Shown here piece after piece: positions 1 through 5,671 of a stretch of 8,431 nt of DNA (positions within the stretch are counted from its first letter, which is position 1; every line of letters begins with the position of its first letter). A model generated the notes under the pieces. The model made no database searches. It worked only from the letters and a program-made list of their open reading frames with translations, and was not told where the DNA came from. The translations under genes were made by a program, and so were the position numbers. The stretch lies in assembly GCA_002427975.1 (NCBI GenBank), contig DIZT01000327.1, positions 8,381 through 16,811 on the forward strand. Reading direction: 5' to 3'. The DNA comes from Micrococcaceae bacterium UBA6021 (GTDB lineage: Bacteria > Actinomycetota > Actinomycetes > Actinomycetales > Micrococcaceae).

Positions 1-108
1 TATGGAGCGGATATTTCGGGGACGTAAAATAAAGCAGCGCTTTCCGTGAACTAGGCGATTATGCAAAAGCCATATAGGGCCATCATCGCCGCTTATGCTT
101 GGAGGGGA

Positions 109-114
109 TATAAT
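109..114 (+). promoter_or_regulatory. Candidate -10 box (TATAAT) for the LysR gene
   Basis: A perfect TATAAT lies 144 bases before the chosen ATG. No good -35 hexamer sits 16-18 bases upstream (that stretch reads roughly TCGCCG), as is seen at promoters that need an activator. A CAGAA-N6-TTCTG inverted repeat at 125-140 lies just downstream, where an autoregulating LysR protein could bind. A TATG-N7-CATA repeat lies upstream at about 60-74. The hexamer is seen directly; its use as a promoter is inferred. Confidence 0.45.
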
Positions 115-257
115 CGGCTTGTCACAGAAATTGTGTTCTGAAGATCAACCTAGTGTCCGAGACGTGGATCACACAAAGACTTATTGCGTATCCCTCCATA
201 GAATCCGGATATGACCCGTCGGGGCTTCAGTGCGCCGCAGACGAAAGAAAAGCCGGT

Positions 258-1175
258 ATGGACACTCGAAAACTCGCCTACTTCGTGAAGATCGTTGACT
301 CAGGGAGCATCACGAAGGCGGCCGCTGCCCTGCACCTGGCACAGCCAGCCCTCAGCCAGCAGGTTTCAGCGCTGGAAAAGGAGCTGAAGCAGCGGCTGCT
401 GATCCGCAGCAAGCAGGGCGTTGAACCCACGGCTGCCGGCCACACGCTCTACCGGCATGCGCAGACGATCCTTCGGCTCGTGGATCAGGCGCGCCAGGAT
501 GTGGCCAGTTCCGGGGCGGCGCCGTCGGGACGCGTGTCGATAGCGATTGCGCCGTACAGCATGGCTTCGAGCCTCACCCCGCGCATTATCGGCGAAGTGG
601 CCCGCCGCTACCCCGACATTGTGCTCCATTTGACGGAGATCTACGGAGGCGTGCTGAGCGAAGCGATCAAGAACGGGCGGCTGGATATGGCCCTGATCTA
701 CGAGCCTGGGCCCATCCGGGGCGTGCAGTTCACCACGATGATCGTGGAGGATCTTCATTTGGTGGTGAACGGCAAGAACACAGCGGCAGCCAAGTCGGGT
801 GAGATCACCCTTGAGGAGGCTGCGGAATACGGCCTGTTCCTTCCCGAGCAGAACCACACCCTCCGTCAGATTGTCGATACCGGCATGCGGGACAAGGGAC
901 TAAGTCTTCGTTTGGTGGGTGAGGTGGAGTCTGTGCCTTCCCTGACGCGGCTACTGCGGGCTGACATGGGCGCCACCATCCTGCCCAAGTCAGCGGCGGA
1001 CGCACTTTTCCATGAGGAAGACTTCCGCGTCCTGCGGATTGTTGATCCCGGGCTGCAGTGCAGGATTGCCCTGTGCACGCCGGACCACGAACCGCTGTCA
1101 GAGGCGGCATCGGCCGTCCTTATGGTATTGAAGGAAATGCTCCAGGAAATGCTGAGTTCTAAATACGTAAAATAG
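258..1175 (+). CDS. LysR-family transcriptional regulator, Nac-like
   Basis: This is a 305-residue LysR-type regulator, the usual length for the family. The N-terminal winged helix-turn-helix (about residues 1-60) reads MDTRKLAYFVKIVDSGSITK, then AQPALSQQVSALE as recognition helix and LLIRSKQGVEPTAAG as wing. This closely resembles the nitrogen assimilation control protein Nac and its relatives. Residues from about 91 onward (GRVSIAIAP...) form the periplasmic-binding-like effector domain. I chose the ATG at 258 because family members begin with this M-[DN]-x-R-x-L-x-Y-F stretch. An in-frame GTG at 153 would add 35 residues that look unrelated to the family. The Shine-Dalgarno before 258 is weak (an A/G-rich stretch ending at about 252). 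The inducer is unknown. Its target could be a gene to the left of the window or the minus-strand aminotransferase-aldolase operon. It is transcribed towards that operon, so it is not the classic divergent arrangement. The family call is very secure; the Nac resemblance concerns the N-terminus and does not prove a role in nitrogen control. Confidence 0.93.
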   Translation: MDTRKLAYFVKIVDSGSITKAAAALHLAQPALSQQVSALEKELKQRLLIRSKQGVEPTAAGHTLYRHAQTILRLVDQARQDVASSGAAPSGRVSIAIAPYSMASSLTPRIIGEVARRYPDIVLHLTEIYGGVLSEAIKNGRLDMALIYEPGPIRGVQFTTMIVEDLHLVVNGKNTAAAKSGEITLEEAAEYGLFLPEQNHTLRQIVDTGMRDKGLSLRLVGEVESVPSLTRLLRADMGATILPKSAADALFHEEDFRVLRIVDPGLQCRIALCTPDHEPLSEAASAVLMVLKEMLQEMLSSKYVK

Positions 1176-1197
1176 CTGGGAACCCACAGCTTTTCCT
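1174..1197 (+). terminator. Intrinsic terminator after the LysR gene
   Basis: The arms AGCTGGG (1174-1180) and CC-A-CAGCT (1184-1191) pair with one bulged A at 1186 and a three-base AAC loop. A T-rich tail follows (TTTTCCTT from 1191). The stem begins inside the TAG stop codon, so the terminator abuts the reading frame. Stem plus T-tract is a standard rho-independent signal and should separate the LysR transcript from the small downstream gene. Confidence 0.6.
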
Positions 1198-1318
1198 TAT
1201 CAGGGCATGTGGATTTGGTCTTAGTAAACACGCCTCCGCGAAACTAGTCTTGAGATATGAAAGGCCGGATGAACCGGCAATCATTTCTTCAGTGGAATTA
1301 GTTGATTGGGAGCACGTC

Positions 1319-1585
1319 GTGAAAAAGATCAGCAGTGCGCACCGGGTCCATTCGAGCGGCAGCCGCTGGGCGGCGAGGACTGGATCCCATTGCCCCGCGA
1401 ACGGGTTCTGGCTTCCCGAAGGACAGCCAGGTCAGGCCGTGTTTGTTTTTGAAGGCAGCATCATGCCCATGGGCGCGTCAGGGGCGACGCTCTGGCTCTT
1501 GGACGAAACCATCACCGGCCCGGCCGCCTATCCCCTGCCCGGACCACAGCTTCCCGTTTCAAGGGCCCGCTCGCTGGTCAGCTGA
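1319..1585 (+). CDS. Small hypothetical protein with a CPxxGxW...F.G..MP pattern
   Basis: I do not recognise this gene with certainty. From a GTG at 1319 it encodes 88 residues. GGGAG at 1308-1312 sits six bases upstream, a good ribosome site that favours this start over an ATG at 1335 in another frame or a longer reading from 1250. The core, residues 25-59, is HCPANGFWLPEG followed by a hydrophobic strand (AVFVFEG), SIMPMG and a tryptophan-containing strand (TLWLL). Small soluble domains with a CPxSGxW start and a later F-x-x-G-x-x-[ML]-P turn occur in several bacterial proteins, but I cannot name the family securely. The C-terminal 25 residues are Pro-rich and probably disordered. There is no signal peptide or membrane segment. 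Third codon positions are G/C-rich, which supports coding. No neighbour suggests a function. The gene converges on the aldolase-aminotransferase operon. Confidence 0.5.
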   Translation: MKKISSAHRVHSSGSRWAARTGSHCPANGFWLPEGQPGQAVFVFEGSIMPMGASGATLWLLDETITGPAAYPLPGPQLPVSRARSLVS

Positions 1586-1634
1586 ACTGGTGGGCTGAAA
1601 TCGGCTGGTTCGCCGAAACACGCTTACGCACGAG

Positions 1635-1660
1635 GGTCCATGTCCGGCAGGACATGGACC
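1635..1660. repeat. Perfect inverted repeat, 11-bp arms, 4-base loop
   Basis: GGTCCATGTCC (1635-1645) and GGACATGGACC (1650-1660) are exact reverse complements around a GGCA spacer. The element lies between the small plus-strand gene and the minus-strand aldolase gene, which converge here. Neither direction has a T-run after the stem, so it is not a canonical intrinsic terminator. It could be a U-less terminator, an mRNA 3'-end stabiliser or a protein-binding palindrome. Confidence 0.65.
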
Positions 1661-1685
1661 TCATCGTTAAGGAGGCAAAGGCGTC

Positions 1686-1720
1686 CGCAGGGTGCGCCGC
1701 CGATTGCGGCACACCCTGCG
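1686..1720 (-). terminator. Probable terminator hairpin of the aminotransferase-aldolase operon
   Basis: CGCAGGGTG (1686-1694) pairs with CACCCTGCG (1712-1720). After one C/A mismatch, GCCGC (1696-1700) pairs with GCGGC (1706-1710) around a five-base loop. The hairpin starts three bases past the aldolase stop codon on the minus strand. Read in that direction it is followed by a moderately T-rich stretch (GCCTTTGCCTCCTT) rather than a clean T-run. Position and stem strength make it the likely transcript end of the operon, perhaps together with the 1635-1660 hairpin. Confidence 0.5.
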
Positions 1721-1723
1721 CAC

Positions 1724-2404
1724 TCAGCCGGCGTCTTCGACCAGCAGGCCCTTGGCCTTGAGCACCTCGGTCAGGTTGCACAGCTCGATGGTGGTGCCGC
1801 CCTCGTGGTAGCGGCGGATGAGGTCCCGCTCGGCGTCGTCGCGTTCCTGGGACAGCCGGATAACGTCTTCCACCTCGTCCTTGCGCACCACAACCACGCC
1901 GTCGGCGTCACCGCGCAGGATGTCACCGGGGTAGATGATCTCGTCGCCGAAAATAACCGGGTGGTTGATGGGGCCGATGGTTTCCTTCACCGTTCCCTTG
2001 ATGCTGACGCTGCCGGAGAATACCGGCAGGCCCAGCTCGATCAGGTCCTGGGTGTCCCGGACGCCGGAGTCCGTCACCATGGCTGCAAGGCCTTTGGCCT
2101 TCATGGCGTTGCCCAGGACATCGCCGAACGTCCCGGCCTCCTCGAATTCTCCGGCGGCAACCAGGACAACGTCGCCCGGTTCGGCGTAGTGGATGGCAAC
2201 CTGCAGCATAAGGTTGTCGCGGGGTGCGCAACTGACCGTCAGCGCCGGTCCACAAAAGGACATGCTGCGGTCGACCGGTTTGATCTTCGAGCTGAGCGCA
2301 CCCTTCCTGCCCTGGGCTTCGTGGATGGTCGCAGAGGAGAACTTCGAAAGCCTGAGGACGGCGTCCGCCGTCGGCCTGTCAACGTTTGTCTTAACGTGGA
2401 TCAT
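1724..2404 (-). CDS. 4-carboxy-4-hydroxy-2-oxoadipate / HMG aldolase (RraA-fold), likely also oxaloacetate decarboxylase
   Basis: This 226-residue protein is the usual length for the LigK/ProA class II pyruvate aldolases, cytosolic divalent-metal enzymes of the RraA fold. They cleave 4-carboxy-4-hydroxy-2-oxoadipate to pyruvate and oxaloacetate, or 4-hydroxy-4-methyl-2-oxoglutarate to two pyruvates, and commonly decarboxylate oxaloacetate. The N-terminal signature SSATIHEAQGRKGAL (residues 23-37) is typical of LigK/ProA rather than of the RNase E inhibitor RraA. D95, R116, D117 and D120 sit at the spacing of the D-x20-R-D-x2-[ED] metal and catalytic motif (local sequence DSGVRDTQD). The central strands DVVLVAAGE and GVVVVRKDEV are also conserved. 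The ATG at 2404 has GAAGGA six bases upstream. It follows the aminotransferase gene by 26 bases, so the two are almost certainly one operon. No ring-cleavage dioxygenase or hydratase lies alongside, so a protocatechuate or gallate pathway is not shown. The substrate is inferred. Confidence 0.85.
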   Translation of the reverse strand: MIHVKTNVDRPTADAVLRLSKFSSATIHEAQGRKGALSSKIKPVDRSMSFCGPALTVSCAPRDNLMLQVAIHYAEPGDVVLVAAGEFEEAGTFGDVLGNAMKAKGLAAMVTDSGVRDTQDLIELGLPVFSGSVSIKGTVKETIGPINHPVIFGDEIIYPGDILRGDADGVVVVRKDEVEDVIRLSQERDDAERDLIRRYHEGGTTIELCNLTEVLKAKGLLVEDAG

Positions 2405-2430
2405 GTCTTGTCCTTCGGTTTGGGGATTTA

Positions 2431-3639
2431 TCAGCTGAGGGCGTGGACGGCTTTGTCGATGGCGGCGACAGCCTCCTCGATGACGGCAAGGCTGGTTGCA
2501 TACGAGATCCGGAAGTACGGCCCGAGCCCGTAGGCGGAGCCCGGAATGGCAGCGACGGATGCCTGGTCGAGCAGGTAGAGCACAAAGTCCTGGTCATCGT
2601 GGATGACGCTGCCGTCCGGCGTCGTCTTCCCAAGGACCCCGCCGCAGTTCACATACGCGTAGAAGGCCCCCTCCGGCGTCGAGCACGAAAGCCCTGAGAT
2701 CGCGTTCAGGCCTGCGACGGCGGCGTCTCGGCGGCTGCGGTACACCTCGCCGCTGGTGCGGATGAAGGACTGGTCGCCCGTGAGTGCGGCCGCGGCCGCC
2801 GCCTGGCTGACCGAGGACGGGCACGAGGAAATCTGTGATTGCAGCTTGTTGATGGCCCCGACCAGGCCGGCTGGCCCTGCCCCGTAGCCGAGTCTCCAGC
2901 CCGTCATGGCGTAGGCCTTGGACACGCCGTTGACCACCAGGACGCGGTCCTTCAGTTCCGGCGCCGCTTCCACGAGGCCTGTCAGCTTGCCCGTCCCGAA
3001 GTAGATCTGGTCATAGATTTCGTCGGTCAGGACATAGATGAGCGGGAATGCAGCCAGGACATCGGCCAGTGCGCGCAGTTCGGCGCGGGAGTAGACCGCT
3101 CCCGTGGGGTTGGACGGCGTATTCAGGATCAGCCACTTGGTGCGGTCCGTGATGGCGGCGCGGAGGGCTTCGGGGGTGAGCTTGAACCCGGAGTCCTCGC
3201 CGCAGGGGACGATCACGGGCTGGCCGTCGTTGGCGAGGACCATGTCCGGGTAGGAGACCCAGTAGGGGGCGGGAATGATGACTTGGTCGCCTTCGTCCAG
3301 GGACGCCATAAACGCGGTGAAGATGACCTGCTTTGCCCCTCCCCCGATGGTTATTTCGTTGGCAGAGTAGTGCAGGCCCGTATTCAGCTCCAGTGACTGC
3401 AGGATGGCCTTCTGCAAAGCAGGCGTCCCGGTCACCGAGGTGTACTTCGTTTCGCCGTCGGCTATTGCCCGCACGGCGGCTGCCTTGATGTGTTCCGGCG
3501 TATCGAAGTCGGGCTCTCCGACGGTGAGGTCCAGGATGCTGCGTCCCTCAGCTTTGAGCTCCCGGACGCGGGCAGCAGCGGCCACGCTTGGAGACGATTT
3601 GATGCGTGACACACGCGATGCAGGCACGAATTCAGACAT
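2431..3639 (-). CDS. Class I PLP-dependent aspartate-type aminotransferase
   Basis: This 402-residue fold-type I aminotransferase resembles the Thermus-type (1-gamma) aspartate aminotransferases. Visible landmarks: GGGAKQ near residue 100, with K103 matching the Thermus lysine that binds the distal acidic group; PAPYWVSYP with the coenzyme-stacking W127; NTPSNPTG with N177; TDEIYD with D206 and Y209; the Schiff-base K241 in NGVSKAYAMTGWRLGY, with the phosphate-binding R249; and the substrate-carboxylate R377 in PYFRISYA. These support a cytosolic, PLP-linked exchange of an acidic amino acid such as aspartate with 2-oxoglutarate. I chose the ATG at 3639, which has GGAAGAG just upstream. A TTG four codons earlier is part of that ribosome site. 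It is the first gene of an operon with the RraA-fold aldolase, so its product (oxaloacetate or a 4-hydroxy-2-oxo acid) may be handed to that enzyme. The exact amino donor cannot be read from sequence. Confidence 0.93.
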   Translation of the reverse strand: MSEFVPASRVSRIKSSPSVAAAARVRELKAEGRSILDLTVGEPDFDTPEHIKAAAVRAIADGETKYTSVTGTPALQKAILQSLELNTGLHYSANEITIGGGAKQVIFTAFMASLDEGDQVIIPAPYWVSYPDMVLANDGQPVIVPCGEDSGFKLTPEALRAAITDRTKWLILNTPSNPTGAVYSRAELRALADVLAAFPLIYVLTDEIYDQIYFGTGKLTGLVEAAPELKDRVLVVNGVSKAYAMTGWRLGYGAGPAGLVGAINKLQSQISSCPSSVSQAAAAAALTGDQSFIRTSGEVYRSRRDAAVAGLNAISGLSCSTPEGAFYAYVNCGGVLGKTTPDGSVIHDDQDFVLYLLDQASVAAIPGSAYGLGPYFRISYATSLAVIEEAVAAIDKAVHALS

Positions 3640-3704
3640 GTTCTCTTCCAATGGTTCATCAGTGAGGGGACTTGTGTCTTTCGAGCCTATGGAGAGTTGG
3701 ACGC

Positions 3705-3713
3705 TGTGGATAA
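3705..3713 (-). promoter_or_regulatory. Perfect DnaA-box 9-mer (TTATCCACA)
   Basis: The minus strand reads TTATCCACA, the exact strong DnaA-box consensus. It lies 66 bases upstream of the aminotransferase start, inside the divergent intergenic region, where DnaA bound to a promoter could act as a transcription factor. A related GGATAAG core repeats 24 bases to the right at 3732-3738. Only one perfect box is seen, so this is not an origin. Binding is inferred. Confidence 0.45.
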
Positions 3714-3733
3714 GACCTATTCTGCGTGGACGG

Positions 3734-3748
3734 ATAAGGAAGCCTTAT
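3734..3748. repeat. Inverted repeat ATAAGG-N3-CCTTAT, operator-like
   Basis: Two perfect six-base arms, ATAAGG (3734-3739) and CCTTAT (3743-3748), surround a three-base AAG spacer. The element is about 95 bases before the minus-strand aminotransferase gene and about 107 bases before the plus-strand HTH gene. It is well placed to act as an operator on either promoter. The binding protein is unknown; the HTH protein encoded next door is one candidate. Confidence 0.4.
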
Positions 3749-3854
3749 GGCCCTGACACCACACGATTCACTTATTGCCACACCAGATTTAGGTATTTCC
3801 CGGGAGCCGCGGACGCGCCTAGCGTTGTGCGTACTGTTCAAGGGAGAGGAACCG

Positions 3855-4439
3855 ATGGCCCGCCACCAACCAGCAGCGGCAAGGGACGGCGGGACCCTCC
3901 GGCGTCAGGTGCGATCCTCAGCCAGGGGAGGCTACCGCTATCGAGGCGGTCAACGCCGGCAGGCCGCGGATCAGCAACGGGCAGAGCTAAGCCGGTTGCT
4001 TACGGACAGGCAGGGCGCAATCCGCTTCCGGTCAAGCCGGATCCGGGCTCTCTCGGCCAGCCTCAACCAGTTGGTTGCCCAAGCCCTCCGGGACGGCGCT
4101 CCGGTCGCGGACCTGGCCCGAATTACCCAGCTGTCCACCTTGACTGTGCGGCGGACCGGCCGCGCTTTCGACGACCTGCAGCCCACGGGAATGGCGACGG
4201 CCGCGCACCTCAGGGCGATCTCACAATTGCTGCGGGAACTGACCACCCTGGAAGAGTCGAAGGCAGCAGTTGAAGTGGAGCGCCTCCACCTGCTTGCCGA
4301 GGCCAGTAAACAGCAGATCCTGGACGAATTCGAGCTGGCTTCCCTGACAGGACTCCGGCCGGAACAGATCAAGAAAATGACCCGCGGTGTCCCGGCGCAG
4401 CCTCGAAGGAACTTCGCGGCTCACCGTGCAACGGGCTAG
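3855..4439 (+). CDS. Hypothetical basic protein with two helix-turn-helix-like segments
   Basis: I do not recognise the family. The 194-residue product starts at an ATG preceded by AGGGAGAGGA (3841-3850), an excellent ribosome site. Longer in-frame readings back to 3747 lack one. Residues 1-60 are rich in Arg, Gly and Gln and probably flexible and nucleic-acid-binding. Residues 73-103 look like a helix-turn-helix (GAPVADLARITQLSTLTVRR). Residues 115-150 are helical and could form a coiled coil. Residues 151-178 give a second HTH-like unit (ELASLTGLRPEQIKKMTRG). The units share the pattern L-A-x-[IL]-T-x-L-x4-[VI]-[RK]-[RK]-x2-R, suggesting an internal duplication. There is no signal peptide or membrane segment. 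It is divergent from the aminotransferase operon, and its stop codon overlaps that of the ketosynthase gene. A DNA-binding or regulatory role is likely, but its targets are not visible. Confidence 0.75.
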   Translation: MARHQPAAARDGGTLRRQVRSSARGGYRYRGGQRRQAADQQRAELSRLLTDRQGAIRFRSSRIRALSASLNQLVAQALRDGAPVADLARITQLSTLTVRRTGRAFDDLQPTGMATAAHLRAISQLLRELTTLEESKAAVEVERLHLLAEASKQQILDEFELASLTGLRPEQIKKMTRGVPAQPRRNFAAHRATG

Positions 4440-5665
4440 CTGGCCGTGATCACCAGCGCAACGCTGTGTCCGCCGAAGCCAAATGCGTTCACCAGGCCGG
4501 CGGGGGCGGAACCGGGCGCCAGCGTGTGGACCTTCTCCGTGACGATGTTCAGGTTCACCTCAGGATCCAGCGCCTCGACGTTCATCGTCCCGGGGAGCTG
4601 TCCGGTCTGGAGGGCCTGGACCACCACGACGGCGGCGAGCGCACCTGCGCCGCCCAGCAGGTGGCCGGTGTGGCCCTTCGTGGAGGTCACGGGCACGTCG
4701 GCACCGAAAATAGCGTTAATAGCCTGCGCCTCAAGCCGGTCCCCTACCGGGGTGGAGGTGGCGTGCGCGTGGATGAACCCGACGTCCGAGGCCTGCATTC
4801 CGGCCGAGGCCAGCGTCTTCTGCATAACCCGGCGCTGCATGGCCGGGTCGGCGGCCACGATGTCGTTGGCGTCGGAGGTTACCGCCCCGCCGGCCACAGC
4901 CCCGAGGACGGCGGCGCCGCGCGCCCGCGCGTGGGCTTCACTCTCCAGCACCACAATGCCGGCGCCTTCTGCGAGGACAAAGCCGTCGCGGCCGCCGTCG
5001 AACGGGCGCGATGCGCGACGGGGTTCACCGTTCCGGGTGGAGAGGGCACGGATCTGGGAGAACCCGGTGATCACCAGGTCGTTGACTGAAGCGTCCACGC
5101 CGCCGGCAATCACGACGTCGGCCGCCCCGGAGCGGATCATTTCGGCACCTTGGACAATTGCTTCCGCGCCGGACGCGCAGGCGCTGACCGGGGTCCGGGC
5201 TCCGCCGCGGGCGCCGAGATCGATGGAGACCCAGGCCGCGGGGCCGTTGACCATGAGCCGGGTGAGGGTGTGCGGCGAGACCCGGCGCGGGCCGCCGCTG
5301 GCGAGCGCACGGTCCTGTTCGAGGGTGGAGCCGAGGCCGCCGTAGGCGGAGCCGATCACCACGGCGAACCGTTCGGGGTCGACGTCGGGTGCCCCTGCCT
5401 GCTGCCAGGCTTCGCGGGCAGCCACCAGCGCCAGTTGCCCGCACCGGTCCATCCGCTTCAGCTCGCGCGTGGTGAGGTGCTCCGAAAGATCGGCAGTGAC
5501 CTGCCCGGCCATCCGCACGGGCAATTGCTCCGCCCAGTCCGTCTCCAGCGCGGCGATGCCGGACTGTCCCGCCAGCAGGCCGGACCAGGTCTCCGCCACG
5601 GTAGCGCCGAGCGGGTTGATGGTGCCGGCGCCGGTGATCAGCGCGCGGGGTTGGTCTGCAGGCAT
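4436..5665 (-). CDS. Beta-ketoacyl-[acyl-carrier-protein] synthase (KAS II, FabF/KasA-like)
   Basis: This is a complete 409-residue elongating ketosynthase of the thiolase superfamily. It condenses malonyl-ACP with an acyl chain in cytosolic type II fatty acid (or related) synthesis. The active site is intact: the nucleophile C163 in VSACASGAEA, H301 in HAHATSTPVGD, and K330 and H335 in STKGHTGHLLGGAG. The C-terminal glycine loop reads NAFGFGGHS, with the histidine variant common in actinobacterial KasA-type enzymes. The N-terminal TGAGTINPLG strand-loop is also typical. The start codon lies 6 bases after the prfC stop, within the same transcription unit, and has little Shine-Dalgarno, so translation is probably coupled to prfC. 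No carrier protein, malonyl transferase or reductase gene is nearby, so this is unlikely to be the main fab locus. It may be a second ketosynthase with a specialised chain or product. Chain-length preference cannot be read from the sequence. Confidence 0.92.
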   Translation of the reverse strand: MPADQPRALITGAGTINPLGATVAETWSGLLAGQSGIAALETDWAEQLPVRMAGQVTADLSEHLTTRELKRMDRCGQLALVAAREAWQQAGAPDVDPERFAVVIGSAYGGLGSTLEQDRALASGGPRRVSPHTLTRLMVNGPAAWVSIDLGARGGARTPVSACASGAEAIVQGAEMIRSGAADVVIAGGVDASVNDLVITGFSQIRALSTRNGEPRRASRPFDGGRDGFVLAEGAGIVVLESEAHARARGAAVLGAVAGGAVTSDANDIVAADPAMQRRVMQKTLASAGMQASDVGFIHAHATSTPVGDRLEAQAINAIFGADVPVTSTKGHTGHLLGGAGALAAVVVVQALQTGQLPGTMNVEALDPEVNLNIVTEKVHTLAPGSAPAGLVNAFGFGGHSVALVITAS

Positions 5666-5671
5666 TGGACG

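Noticed and set aside
153..257. N-terminal extension of the LysR protein from a GTG at 153
   Set aside because: The added 35 residues have no family counterpart and no good ribosome site. The ATG at 258 matches the standard LysR start.
1724..2404. Calling the aldolase RraA (RNase E inhibitor) or a menaquinone methyltransferase
   Set aside because: Older family names suggest these, but the HEAQGRKG signature and the D-x20-R-D-x2-D motif point to the LigK/ProA aldolases.
1640..2533. Plus-strand open frame of 297 codons opposite the aldolase
   Set aside because: It is antisense to a recognisable gene and its start region lies inside a perfect hairpin. There is no family resemblance.
3640..3854. 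Replication origin, suggested by the DnaA box
   Set aside because: Only one perfect box is present, with no AT-rich unwinding region and no dnaA, dnaN or parAB genes nearby.
4446..5345. Plus-strand open frame of 299 codons opposite the ketosynthase
   Set aside because: It is a codon-phase shadow of a well-supported gene, with Ala/Ser/Pro-rich translation and no ribosome site.
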